Below are positions 56,058 to 64,000 of a DNA stretch of 64,000 nt, in pieces. The DNA lies in assembly GCA_017524165.1 (NCBI GenBank), contig JAFWUH010000002.1, positions 22,935-86,934 of the forward strand. Reading direction: 5' to 3'. Numbering within the stretch: position 1 is the stretch's first letter; every line of letters begins with the position of its first letter. A program made the translations under genes and the position numbers. Origin of the DNA: Clostridia bacterium (GTDB lineage: Bacteria; Bacillota; Clostridia; Oscillospirales; Acutalibacteraceae). The notes under the pieces were generated by a model, which was given only the letters and a program-made list of their open reading frames with translations, did no database searches and had not been told where the DNA came from.

Positions 56058-56334
56058 TAAGCATAGCGTGATGATCCGAACCCGCCTGAAACGGCGTGTT
56101 TTCGGCATCCTTGTTGCTTGTCGTCCTTATAGGGCGTCAGCCCAATCTCGTCCTCCGCACAAAATTCTGCACGAAAACGCGCACGTTTCAGGTCGTAGAA
56201 TTTTATCGGAAACGGATTTGGGGTTATGCAAGGCAAAAACGCAGGAAATCCTGACGGATTTCCGAGTATTTTAACGAAGCAGAGCGCAAAATTCGTCCGC
56301 TAAAATCGGTGTTCGGATCATCGCGCTATGCTTA
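56058..56334. mobile_element. 277-bp MITE-like structured repeat with 24-bp terminal inverted repeats
   Basis: TAAGCATAGCGTGATGATCC... at 56058-56081 is the inverted complement of 56311-56334 with one mismatch. Inside, 56085-56104 pairs almost perfectly with 56172-56192, and GGAAATCC-TGAC-GGATTTCC forms a hairpin at 56244-56263. No credible gene lies within it. Size, terminal inverted repeats and lack of coding content fit a non-autonomous miniature element. The right repeat supplies the TAA stop of the sodium symporter gene. It fills the gap between the DUF3737 and symporter genes. Confidence 0.7.
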
Positions 56335-57849
56335 TGGCTCAACCGTCGAAGCTTTTTTCTCTTTTTTACGCTGCTCTATCAAGATTTCATCATCATTGCA
56401 ACCGGTTTGTGTATGACGGAAGAAGATGAAATAAATCAGTACACACAGAACAATTAAGCCATAAGCACAGTAGACAACCGCCTCCTGTTTGGCGTCAAAT
56501 TTCGATTTGATGCCGAAAACTTCAATGATAATAATCAAAGCCGGGGTAATATAGCGCACCATGACGGAATAAATTGCCGCTAAAACCGGATGGATTTTTT
56601 TGCGGGTTCCATGTTCTTCCATTTCCTGAATTGCCTTTTTCGGCTGAATGATCCAACCCACCGAAATGCAGGCAAGCAGAGCGCCGACCGGCATCAAAAC
56701 CGTATTGGTCACCTCGTCGAAGAAGGTCAGCCAATCCAAGCCGAAGAGGGTCGGTCCCTCGCCCTCGGCAATGGCAACTTTACCGAGCGAAATGCCGACC
56801 GGGATGGAAACGGCAAAACAAATAAGAGCTACAATTAAAGCGGAAATCTTGCGGGTAATCTTAAATTTTTGAATGATAAATTGCGTTACAACTTCAATCA
56901 AAGACATTACCGAGGTCAAAGCCGCAATGGCAACCATGGCAAAGAAGAGGAAGGAAACAATGTTTCCGGCAAATCCCATGGATTTAAAGACATCAGGAAG
57001 AATGGCAAAAATTAAGGCAATACCCTGGGAACTTTGTAATAAATCCGGGTCGAAGTGAGCAACCGCCGGGAAGATGGCAAGACCGGCTAAAAGGGCAACC
57101 AAAGTATCGAACAAACAAATCATGGCGGTGGATTTTACGATATTGATTTCACCGCCGGTATAGGAACCGTAGGTGATCATAATACCCATGCCGAGAGAAA
57201 GGGAGAAGAAAGCCTGTCCCATAGCGCCCAAAACGCCGCTTAAACCAAGACTTTTGAAGTCGGGATTGAGGTAGAAGGCTAAGCCTTCTTTGACGCCCTC
57301 GCCGAGGGTCAAGGAGTAAATAACAATGCCGACTAAAATCAAGAATAATGTAGGCATTAAGGTCTTGGAAATTTTTTCAATGCCCTCTTTGACCCCGCAC
57401 ATGATAATAAGGATAGCCAAAAGAATGAAAACACCGCTGTACAGGGTAACTTCTCCGCTATTCACCGAAAAGGTACTGAGTATGCCGGAATTTCCCCGGA
57501 AAGAATGCAGGGTGTATTTGATGGTGTAGCCGCCGAGTACCGAATAGTAACAGGTGATGAAAAAAGGAATCAAAATGGCGATCAAGCCAAACCATCCCAA
57601 GTTTTTGTTTACCATTTTGTAAGCGGTGATCGGGTTTGCGTGTGCGCGTTTGCCGATGTGAATTTCGCTCAACATGGTTACAAAGCCGATCAATAATACA
57701 CAGGCGATATAAACAAAAACAAATGCCGCGCCGCCGTTTACAGCGGTTTTATAAGGGAATGCCCAAAGGTTGCCGAGTCCGATTGCGGAACCCGCGGCAG
57801 CCAGGATAAAGCCGATACTGCTGGTAAATCCGACTTTTTTCTTTTTCAT
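56332..57849 (-). CDS. Neurotransmitter:sodium symporter family transporter
   Basis: The 505-residue protein has about twelve membrane helices and the family's first-helix motif GSAIGLGNLWAFPY, with GGAAFVFVYI next, as in bacterial LeuT/MhsT-like transporters of amino acids. A charged tail ends it. The substrate is not identifiable. ATG 57849 is chosen to start just before KKKKVGFTSS; a TTG 21 bases upstream is possible. Its stop codon lies within the right inverted repeat of the adjacent MITE-like element, so the last residues may have been altered by that insertion. It would use a Na+ gradient, consistent with the Na+-type ATPase predicted in this genome. Confidence 0.93.
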   Translation of the reverse strand: MKKKKVGFTSSIGFILAAAGSAIGLGNLWAFPYKTAVNGGAAFVFVYIACVLLIGFVTMLSEIHIGKRAHANPITAYKMVNKNLGWFGLIAILIPFFITCYYSVLGGYTIKYTLHSFRGNSGILSTFSVNSGEVTLYSGVFILLAILIIMCGVKEGIEKISKTLMPTLFLILVGIVIYSLTLGEGVKEGLAFYLNPDFKSLGLSGVLGAMGQAFFSLSLGMGIMITYGSYTGGEINIVKSTAMICLFDTLVALLAGLAIFPAVAHFDPDLLQSSQGIALIFAILPDVFKSMGFAGNIVSFLFFAMVAIAALTSVMSLIEVVTQFIIQKFKITRKISALIVALICFAVSIPVGISLGKVAIAEGEGPTLFGLDWLTFFDEVTNTVLMPVGALLACISVGWIIQPKKAIQEMEEHGTRKKIHPVLAAIYSVMVRYITPALIIIIEVFGIKSKFDAKQEAVVYCAYGLIVLCVLIYFIFFRHTQTGCNDDEILIEQRKKEKKASTVEP

Positions 57850-57882
57850 GATCAAAACTTCTTTCTTCAAAGTGGTTTTTTA

Positions 57883-57911
57883 ATTGTATCCTTTTTTTGA
57901 CAATTTGTCAA
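57883..57911 (-). promoter_or_regulatory. Promoter of the sodium symporter gene
   Basis: On the minus strand, perfect TTGACA and TACAAT with a 17-base spacer (forward 57906-57911 and 57883-57888). The -35 box lies in the near-palindrome TTGACAATTTGTCAA. Confidence 0.85.
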
Positions 57912-57926
57912 GCCAAAGCAAAAGAC

Positions 57927-57955
57927 TTGCTTTTTTGCAAAAATCATGCTATACC
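57927..57955 (+). promoter_or_regulatory. Candidate promoter of the DNA glycosylase gene
   Basis: TTGCTT (57927-57932), 17-base spacer, TATACC (57950-57955), 19 bases before the ATG at 57975. Confidence 0.5.
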
Positions 57956-57974
57956 GAAAACAAAGGAGAAAACG

Positions 57975-58457
57975 ATGATTTTACATCCGATTGAACCGAT
58001 TTATGATGCACACGCAACCATACTGATCCTCGGCAGTTTTCCCTCGGTACGCTCGCGGGAGCAGGGGTTTTTTTACGGACATCCGCGCAATCGCTTTTGG
58101 GCGGTGACCGCGGCAGTCTTTGAGACAGAATGCCCGAAAACCGTGATAGAGAAACGAGCGTTTTTGCTGGCAAACCGTATAGCTGTTTGGGATGTGCTCG
58201 CCGCCTGCGAAATTCGTGGCAGTGCCGACAGTTCTATCCGTCAGGCAGTGCCGAATGACCTTTCCTGCATCCTGGAAACGGCGCCGATTCGACGGATTTT
58301 TGTCAACGGAAAAACAGCTGAAGCCTATTACAAGCGTTATTTGGAATCGACCGTTGGGCGAAAAGCGGTTTGCCTGCCGTCGACCAGTCCCGCTAATGCC
58401 GCATGGTCGCTCGAAAGATTGATTACAGCATGGCGGCAAATTCGATTAGACGGATAA
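57975..58457 (+). CDS. DNA-deoxyinosine glycosylase (HDG-type uracil-DNA glycosylase superfamily)
   Basis: The 160-residue product has the hypoxanthine-DNA glycosylase pattern: ILGSFPSVRSREQGFFYGHPRNRFW near the N-terminus and LPSTSPANA near the end, in the uracil-DNA glycosylase fold. It removes hypoxanthine formed by adenine deamination. The start at 57975 is set by AAAGGAG 6-7 bases upstream. Stand-alone gene with a terminator shared with trmO. Confidence 0.9.
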   Translation: MILHPIEPIYDAHATILILGSFPSVRSREQGFFYGHPRNRFWAVTAAVFETECPKTVIEKRAFLLANRIAVWDVLAACEIRGSADSSIRQAVPNDLSCILETAPIRRIFVNGKTAEAYYKRYLESTVGRKAVCLPSTSPANAAWSLERLITAWRQIRLDG

Positions 58458-58497
58458 AAAGATTCCCTGCCAATGTGAAGCGACAGGGAATCTTTTT
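58456..58497. terminator. Bidirectional terminator between the glycosylase gene and trmO
   Basis: AAAAAGATTCCCTG and CAGGGAATCTTTTTT arms around a 13-base loop. It overlaps the last bases of both convergent genes. Confidence 0.92.
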
Positions 58498-59180
58498 TAT
58501 TGAATTTCGGTAACGGTAAGAATACCGTTTTCCACGCGAAAGGAAACCGTATAGGTGGAAAAGCTCATCTTATAGATGCGCGTCGCATCCTCCTGATAGG
58601 AAGGGCGCGGGTCATTGGTCAGCATTTTGCGCAAGGCTTTTCGTTTTTCGGGTGGAATTTTTTGTTCCCATGCAGGAGGGATTTCAACCGAAAGCCGATC
58701 CCCCAAAACCGCTTCGGCAAATCCGCCGACAGCATCGGGATGGGCATCGGTAAAGGGAAGATAGGGCTTGATATCCAATATCGGCGTTCCATTCATCAAG
58801 TCGGCACCGCGAACCAGCAAGACCGTTCCGCGATCCGGCGTGTTCTCCACGCCGATCAGTTTGACCGAAGAAAGTCCAATGGCGTTTGGACGAAAGGGAG
58901 ACCGGGTGGCAAATACACCGACACGGCGGTTGCCGCCTAAACGCGGCGGTCGTACGGTAGGGTGCCAACCTTGATCTTTATTTTCCGAAAACTGCCATAA
59001 TAACCACAGATGAGAAAATCCTTCGATCCCACGAAGTGCCTCTTTGACCCGATATTCTTTTTCAAACACGATCAAAGAGGTTAAATCGTCGATCAATCCG
59101 CTTTGTCTCGGAATGCCGAATTTTCCCGAAAAATCATTCTCGATATGAGCGATCAGGCAATGAGAAACGGTTTTATTCAT
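58497..59180 (-). CDS. trmO: tRNA (N6-threonylcarbamoyladenosine(37)-N6)-methyltransferase TrmO
   Basis: The 227-residue product matches TrmO (TsaA/YaeB). It has FGIPRQSGL, the ATRSPFRPNAIGLS loop that holds S-adenosylmethionine, GADLMNGTPILDIKPYLP, and the C-terminal domain with DPRPSYQ. It methylates t6A37 in tRNA-Thr reading ACY codons. It begins 16 bases after the glycogen phosphorylase stop, so is likely in the same transcript. Confidence 0.94.
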   Translation of the reverse strand: MNKTVSHCLIAHIENDFSGKFGIPRQSGLIDDLTSLIVFEKEYRVKEALRGIEGFSHLWLLWQFSENKDQGWHPTVRPPRLGGNRRVGVFATRSPFRPNAIGLSSVKLIGVENTPDRGTVLLVRGADLMNGTPILDIKPYLPFTDAHPDAVGGFAEAVLGDRLSVEIPPAWEQKIPPEKRKALRKMLTNDPRPSYQEDATRIYKMSFSTYTVSFRVENGILTVTEIQ

Positions 59181-59196
59181 CGAAGAAACGCTCGGT

Positions 59197-61602
59197 TTAC
59201 TTGACCGGCTTCAAATGCCAGATGTTTTTAACATAGTCGTCAATTGAACGATCCGCGGCAAAAATGCCCGATTTGGCAATGTTCATTAAGGACATGCGGT
59301 TCCAAATGTCGGGTTGTGCATAAAGCTCCGCGGCGCGTTGCTGTGCACGGCAGTAGTCGGCAAAATCAGCCAGCGCCATATAATGGTCGTGATTCTTGAG
59401 GGTATTGTAAATATCGGAAAAATCGGTGCCGCCAATGCCGTTGCCGATAAAGTCTAAAGAACGGCGCAATTCGGCGTTGTTGTTATAATAACCGATGGGG
59501 GAATAGCCATTCTTTTGCAAGGTAAGCACTTCACTGGTCTGCATACCGAAGATGAGAATGTTATCGTCGCCGACAGCCTCATGAATCTCGACATTGGCGC
59601 CGTCTTCGGTGCCTAAGGTAACGGCGCCGTTCATCATCAGCTTCATATTGCCGGTTCCGCTCGCCTCGGTCGATGCCAAAGAAATCTGTTCACTGATATC
59701 GGCGGCGGGGATCATCAACTCTGCTAAAGTGACGCGGTAATCTTCCAAGAAAACGATCTTTAATTTATCGTTGATCGAACGGTCGTTTTCAATGACGGTA
59801 GAAAGCTTATAAAGCATCTGAATAATTTTCTTGGCAAAGAGGTATCCGGGGGCGGCTTTGGCACCGAAAACATAGGTCTTGGGCGTAAATTCCGCGTTCG
59901 GATTTTCTTTAAGGTAGAAATATTCATTGATGATGTGCAGGGCGTTCAAGTGCTGACGCTTGTATTCGTGCAGGCGTTTGACCTGCATATCAATCACCGA
60001 ATCAGGATCAATAACCGTGCCGATATTAGCTTTTACATACTTGGCAAAGCGCATTTTATTATGGCGCTTGATTTCCGCCAAGCGGTCTAAAACGGCTTTA
60101 TCATCGGCAAAGGCGGTTAATTTTTCCAGCTGTGCCGCATCCTTTATAAATCCGTCACCGATGGTTTCGGTCAAGAAAGAAGTCAACTCGGGGTTGGCTT
60201 GGCAAAGCCAGCGGCGGTGTGCAATACCGTTGGTGACATTGGTGAACTTTTCGGGGGTCAAGCGGTAATAATCCTTGAACAACTCATCCACCAAAATTTT
60301 ACTGTGCAGGCGGGAAACACCGTTGACGGTGTGGCAGGCGGCAACGCAGAGATTCGCCATGCGGATCACGCCGTTTTGGATAATAGCGGTGCGCTCGACC
60401 ATCGCCGGATCGCCGGTACGGCTTAACACCTCTCCGCGATAGCGGCGGTCGATTTCCTGAACGATTTGGTAGATACGCGGAATACGCGCGCGGAAAAGTC
60501 CTTCCGGCCAGCATTCCAATGCCTCGGACATGATGGTATGGTTGGTGTAGGCGACGGTACGGTTTACCAAATTCCATGCGTCTTCCCAACTGTATCCGCA
60601 TTCATCCAACAAAAATCGCATTAATTCCGGAATGGAAAGCGTCGGGTGGGTATCGTTAATATGAATAGCCACCTTATCAGGCAGGTTATCCAAGGTATTG
60701 TATTTGCGCAAATGACGGTTTAAAATATCCTGAATGGAAGCCGAGACCAAGAAATACTGTTGACGAAGCCGCAAGGATTTTCCCTCGTGATGATTGTCTT
60801 CCGGATATAAAACTTTGGAGATGGCTTCGGTCATAGCGCGTTGCTCCAAGGCGCGAACATAGTCTCCCTGATTAAAGGCGGACATATCAAAATCCTGACA
60901 CTCGGCACTCCACAAACGCAGTACATTAACGGTTTTCCCGTCATTGCCGGCAACCATCATGTCATACGGCATGGCGCGGACACTGTGATAACCGGTATGC
61001 TCGATATGGTGGAAGTTGTTTTCATCCCACCAGTCGGAAATATGACCGTCAAAATGCACATCTACCGCCGATGACGGACGCTGTTGCAACCACACACTGC
61101 CGCCCGGCAGCCAAAAATCGGGCATTTCGGTCTGCCAGCCGTCAACTAACTTCTGGCGGAAGATGCCAAGCTCGTAGCGAATGCAATAACCCATGGCAGG
61201 ATAACTGCCGCTGGAAAGTCCGTCCAAAAAACAGGCTGCCAAGCGTCCGAGACCGCCGTTGCCGAGACCGGCATCGGGTTCAAAGTCGTAAAGACGATCC
61301 AATTTAACATGAAATTTGGCAAGCGCCTTTTCCATGGTTTCGGTCAAGTCTAAATTAAAGAGACTGTTTTTGAGGGTACGACCCATCAAAAATTCCATGC
61401 TCAAATAGTAAACGGTTTTGGCTTCCTGCTCATTGGTTGCCTTCTTAAATTTAGCGCGGCGTTCGCCCATTAAATCCATCAACACCAATGCGGTAGCTTT
61501 GTAAAAGATTTCATCCGACGCCTGGTCGGGGGTGACACCGAAGTTGTGGGACAGCTTTCGTTCGATCAACGAACAAAGCTGTGAAATAGTCGGTTTTGCC
61601 AT
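59197..61602 (-). CDS. glgP: Glycogen/starch phosphorylase
   Basis: The 801-residue product is a full-length GT35 phosphorylase. GLGNGGLGRLAACFLDG is near the N-terminus, and EASGTGNMKLMMNGA carries the pyridoxal phosphate Lys (Lys654). It releases glucose 1-phosphate from alpha-1,4-glucans in the cytoplasm. GGAGGAG precedes the ATG. No other glycogen genes are in the window. It has its own promoter and is followed by trmO. Confidence 0.97.
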   Translation of the reverse strand: MAKPTISQLCSLIERKLSHNFGVTPDQASDEIFYKATALVLMDLMGERRAKFKKATNEQEAKTVYYLSMEFLMGRTLKNSLFNLDLTETMEKALAKFHVKLDRLYDFEPDAGLGNGGLGRLAACFLDGLSSGSYPAMGYCIRYELGIFRQKLVDGWQTEMPDFWLPGGSVWLQQRPSSAVDVHFDGHISDWWDENNFHHIEHTGYHSVRAMPYDMMVAGNDGKTVNVLRLWSAECQDFDMSAFNQGDYVRALEQRAMTEAISKVLYPEDNHHEGKSLRLRQQYFLVSASIQDILNRHLRKYNTLDNLPDKVAIHINDTHPTLSIPELMRFLLDECGYSWEDAWNLVNRTVAYTNHTIMSEALECWPEGLFRARIPRIYQIVQEIDRRYRGEVLSRTGDPAMVERTAIIQNGVIRMANLCVAACHTVNGVSRLHSKILVDELFKDYYRLTPEKFTNVTNGIAHRRWLCQANPELTSFLTETIGDGFIKDAAQLEKLTAFADDKAVLDRLAEIKRHNKMRFAKYVKANIGTVIDPDSVIDMQVKRLHEYKRQHLNALHIINEYFYLKENPNAEFTPKTYVFGAKAAPGYLFAKKIIQMLYKLSTVIENDRSINDKLKIVFLEDYRVTLAELMIPAADISEQISLASTEASGTGNMKLMMNGAVTLGTEDGANVEIHEAVGDDNILIFGMQTSEVLTLQKNGYSPIGYYNNNAELRRSLDFIGNGIGGTDFSDIYNTLKNHDHYMALADFADYCRAQQRAAELYAQPDIWNRMSLMNIAKSGIFAADRSIDDYVKNIWHLKPVK

Positions 61603-61661
61603 AAAATAACTCCTCCGTATTTTACCGTTTTGTTTTTCCTGTTTGCCAAAATCTGTTATCC

Positions 61662-61690
61662 ATTATACAATGCTTTGCTTCCATTTTCAA
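61662..61690 (-). promoter_or_regulatory. Promoter of glgP-trmO
   Basis: On the minus strand, TTGAAA and perfect TATAAT with a 17-base spacer (forward 61685-61690 and 61662-61667), about 55 bases before the glgP start region. The remaining bases up to the cardiolipin synthase stop at 61801 hold nothing else I can support. Confidence 0.85.
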
Positions 61691-61800
61691 GTAGTATCTA
61701 TCGGGATAATTGTACTGTTTTTTGGGCTTTATGCACAAAAATAAATTTAATAAATTCAAAAAACGAAAATTTTTTAATCATAATGACGAACAAGTTCTTG

Positions 61801-63330
61801 CTATAGAAAAGGAGAAAATAAATGAAGCACGGCGCGTTTTATTCGCTCATAGAGGGAGCACTTTTTCCACTCACGCCAATTCGTTTCACGGCTTTGTGTT
61901 AAAAGACCCTCAAAATGACGGCGAATTTCAAGGACGGTCTGACTTTCGGAGAGCCAAACGCCGCATTCAAAATGCAGTAAAAAACTGCGGTAGTCCATAT
62001 TGACGGTGCCCACTGTTGCCACGCGGTCATCGGAGACAAACAGCTTGGAATGGATAAAGCCGGGAGTGTATTCATAGATACGCACGCCTGCCGCCGACAA
62101 TTCGCCGTAGTTGTACTGCGTGACGGCATGAACATAGGGCTTGTCGGGAATATGGGGCGTCAAAATCCGCACATCGACCCCGGATTTCACCGCCATGCAA
62201 AGGGCGGCGATCATTTTACGGTTTAAAATCAAATAAGGAGAGGTCAAATAGACATAGCGCTGTGCTGTGTGGAGAATCTGCAAATAAATTCCTTCGGCGG
62301 GATTTTTTAGACTTAACGGCCCGTCACAATAGGGAAGACAAAATCCGGGATGATCGGGGGACGGCGTTGCTTTCGGCAGGCGAAGACGGATTTTCTCTTT
62401 GGTCGAAAAAGTCCAAAGCGTGCAAAACATGACGGCAAAGCTCTGTGCCGCACTGCCGCGGAGAAATACGGCACAATCCATCCAATAACCAAACCGACGG
62501 ATCCGGTTAATGTATTCATCGCCAATATTAAAACCGCCCATCACGGCAAGCTCGCCATCAATAATGATCATTTTTCGATGATCGCGGTTGTTCATAAAGA
62601 GGTTAACGGCCGGGTGGATGCGGTTGAAGGACGCGACCTGCAAACCGTCCTGCCGCAGAAGAGCCATCAAGTTTTTTTGTTGTCGGTTGACCGAGCCAAA
62701 ATCATCAAAGAGAATGCGCACCTCGACCCCTTCGGTCTGCTTTTGCCGTAGAAGGGTATGTATGGCATGCCACATTTCCCCATCTGCCAAGATATAAAAC
62801 TCTAAAAAAATAAAGCGTTTTGCCGCTTGCAGTTCTTTTAAAAGAAGCGGGAAAAAATGCTCGCCGGGGGCGAAAAATTCAACGGCGGTATCCCGGTATA
62901 ACGGAAAGCCTGATTCGCGCATCAGGTATTCCGCCTGGCGGGCGGCAACAGCATTTTGCCGGCGCAAATCGGCAAGCACGGTACCGTCGCGCGAAAGAAA
63001 GGACAAATAATGTGATTCGCATTCGGTCATACGCCGCCGTAACAAGGGAAATAACCGACCGCTGCCCCATAAAAAATAAACAGCGATCCCAAAAAAAGGA
63101 AAGATCAAAATCAGGATAATCCACGCAAATTTATACCCGTCGTCAAAACGGCGGGTGAGTATAAAAACAACCGTAACAACGGCAGTTACTTCCGATAACA
63201 ACCAGATTAAAAAGAACTTGGAAGAAAGAGTATAAAGCAGGACAAACAGCAAAATGAGTTGACAGACTAACAGGAGGGCAGAAATCATAAACCGCAGGGG
63301 GAATGCTGTGCGTTCGACTTTGGTTTTCAT
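61801..63330 (-). CDS. cls: Cardiolipin synthase
   Basis: The 509-residue product has two or three N-terminal membrane helices and two phospholipase D catalytic motifs: HRKMIIIDG (first HKD) and HSKLFVSDD (second HKD). A conserved GGFNIGDEYINR and the C-terminal GTVNMDYRSF follow. It joins two phosphatidylglycerol molecules into cardiolipin at the membrane. It lies 23 bases downstream of the spoVAF gene on the same strand, so the two may be co-transcribed. Confidence 0.94.
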   Translation of the reverse strand: MKTKVERTAFPLRFMISALLLVCQLILLFVLLYTLSSKFFLIWLLSEVTAVVTVVFILTRRFDDGYKFAWIILILIFPFFGIAVYFLWGSGRLFPLLRRRMTECESHYLSFLSRDGTVLADLRRQNAVAARQAEYLMRESGFPLYRDTAVEFFAPGEHFFPLLLKELQAAKRFIFLEFYILADGEMWHAIHTLLRQKQTEGVEVRILFDDFGSVNRQQKNLMALLRQDGLQVASFNRIHPAVNLFMNNRDHRKMIIIDGELAVMGGFNIGDEYINRIRRFGYWMDCAVFLRGSAAQSFAVMFCTLWTFSTKEKIRLRLPKATPSPDHPGFCLPYCDGPLSLKNPAEGIYLQILHTAQRYVYLTSPYLILNRKMIAALCMAVKSGVDVRILTPHIPDKPYVHAVTQYNYGELSAAGVRIYEYTPGFIHSKLFVSDDRVATVGTVNMDYRSFLLHFECGVWLSESQTVLEIRRHFEGLLTQSRETNWREWKKCSLYERIKRAVLHLFSPFL

Positions 63331-63353
63331 GAAAATACCCTCCGGTCAGATAA

Positions 63354-64000
63354 TTAATGATCCTCTTTGATGCCGTTTCGGACAAATATTTTAAAAAGTG
63401 CTTTGGCGTTAAACGGGATCAGCGGGTAAAGATAGGTTCTGCCCAAAAGGGTTTGATTGAAAAACAGCAATACAAAGGTCAGCATCAATCCGCCCAATAA
63501 TCCCCAAAGACCGAAAAATTCGGTCAAAACCAAAAGTACCATCCGTTCAAATTTCAAGGCATAGGCCATTTCAAAGCTTGGCAACGAATAGCTTGCTATT
63601 GAGACAAACGCCATATACAAAACCGCTTCATTGATAAACCATCCGGCGTCGATGGCAAACTGCGAAAGCAACAGTCCGCCGATGACCCCCAAAGAATTGG
63701 AAAGGGAATCGGGCGTGTTGAGCGACGCCATGCGAAGTCCGTCTACCACCAGTTCCAAGACTAAAAACTGCACGAAGATCGGGACGGCACCCGGTTCGAC
63801 CGGTAAGAGAAATCCCAACCAGTCTGGCGCGACGCCGGGATGATCGACCAGATAAAGATAAATCGGCGCCGCTACCACCGTCAAAACAGAAACCACGGCA
63901 CGCAGCATTCGCGTATAGGTGCCGACCAGCGGCATAAAATAATAGTCGTCAATCTCACGGAAAAAATCCGCAAACGAGGTCGGTATAATCATGACCGAAG
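63354..64000 (-). CDS. spoVAF: Spore germination protein SpoVAF/GerA-type, partial at window edge
   Basis: Only the C-terminal 215 or so residues are visible. The fragment has about five membrane helices and the GerA/SpoVAF pattern (IPTSFADFFREIDDYYF, a membrane segment, PVEPGAVPIFVQFLVLELVVDGLRMAS, then LGVIGGLLLSQFAIDAGWF). An in-frame Met at 63992 is internal, since the frame continues open to the window end as SVMIIPTS. The N-terminal soluble domain lies beyond the edge. SpoVAF rather than GerAA is favoured because the PTSFADFFREIDDYYF form is typical of it, but the call is not certain. Confidence 0.82.
   Translation of the reverse strand, partial: SVMIIPTSFADFFREIDDYYFMPLVGTYTRMLRAVVSVLTVVAAPIYLYLVDHPGVAPDWLGFLLPVEPGAVPIFVQFLVLELVVDGLRMASLNTPDSLSNSLGVIGGLLLSQFAIDAGWFINEAVLYMAFVSIASYSLPSFEMAYALKFERMVLLVLTEFFGLWGLLGGLMLTFVLLFFNQTLLGRTYLYPLIPFNAKALFKIFVRNGIKEDH

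Noticed and set aside
56053-56274. 73-codon frame inside the 277-bp element
   Set aside because: It lies across inverted repeats, lacks a ribosome site and begins outside the element, so it is not a credible gene.
61710-62003. 97-codon plus-strand frame between glgP and cls
   Set aside because: Most of it overlaps the cls coding sequence on the other strand, and no ribosome binding site precedes it.
1-64000. CRISPR array or tRNA/rRNA genes
   Set aside because: Reading the intergenic regions I saw no regularly spaced direct repeats, no tRNA-like TTCGANTC/CCA blocks in cloverleaf context and no rRNA landmarks. A covariance scan was not possible.

Overview
The window reads as the chromosome of an endospore-forming, Gram-positive Clostridia-type bacterium (Bacillota). 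The evidence is SigG, a SpoVAF/GerA-type protein, a CwlD-type spore amidase remnant, a T-box leader before thrS, strong AGGAGG ribosome binding sites, a clostridial V/A-type ATPase operon and a dockerin-bearing secreted protein. A gut or anaerobic polysaccharide-degrading relative of the Oscillospiraceae/Ruminococcaceae is plausible but not proven by the sequence.

Layout. (1) 0-4.5 kb: LtrA-like membrane protein, iron alcohol dehydrogenase, flavin reductase, and a convergent FAD/Rieske oxidoreductase. (2) 4.6-8.2 kb: a small protein coupled to a large serine recombinase, a HipA/CtkA-like kinase, then a CwlD-like amidase that starts abruptly at its first zinc-binding motif, as expected if a recombinase-borne element interrupted it. 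(3) 8.2-17.5 kb: radA, then rpoB-rpoC as a free-standing unit with its own promoter and terminator. (4) 17.6-37.8 kb: a glycan-use locus. A response regulator, histidine kinase and lipoprotein (minus strand) diverge from a five-gene plus-strand run: Gfo/Idh/MocA dehydrogenase, two very large surface or secreted proteins that share a putative glycoside hydrolase core, a third surface protein built from the same repeated beta module, and a cytoplasmic GH89 alpha-N-acetylglucosaminidase. (5) 38.0-40.2 kb: sigG with a SigF-like promoter, and a CapA-like phosphoesterase-fold protein. (6) 40.3-49.2 kb: V/A-type ATPase operon (coiled-coil stalk subunit, I, K, E, C, F, A, B, D) followed by an orphan PqqD-like protein. 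(7) 49.2-53.1 kb: T-box, thrS, a membrane acyltransferase, bioY. (8) 53.2-56.0 kb: MBL-rubredoxin fusion, aldo/keto reductase, DUF3737 beta-helix protein. (9) 56.06-56.33 kb: a structured 277-bp element with 24-bp terminal inverted repeats abutting a sodium symporter gene. (10) 57.9-64 kb: deoxyinosine glycosylase, trmO, glycogen phosphorylase, cardiolipin synthase, and spoVAF cut by the window edge.

How the genes fit together. The glycan locus looks like a complete sense-and-degrade unit without its own importer. The lipoprotein and kinase would sense a sugar, the AraC-type regulator would switch on the divergent operon, surface enzymes would attack the polymer, and the cytoplasmic GH89 and dehydrogenase would process fragments ending in alpha-GlcNAc. 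The two most unusual things are this locus, with five copies of a roughly 230-residue module I do not recognise, and the recombinase next to the broken cwlD. The latter recalls skin-type elements that interrupt sporulation genes and leave during sporulation.
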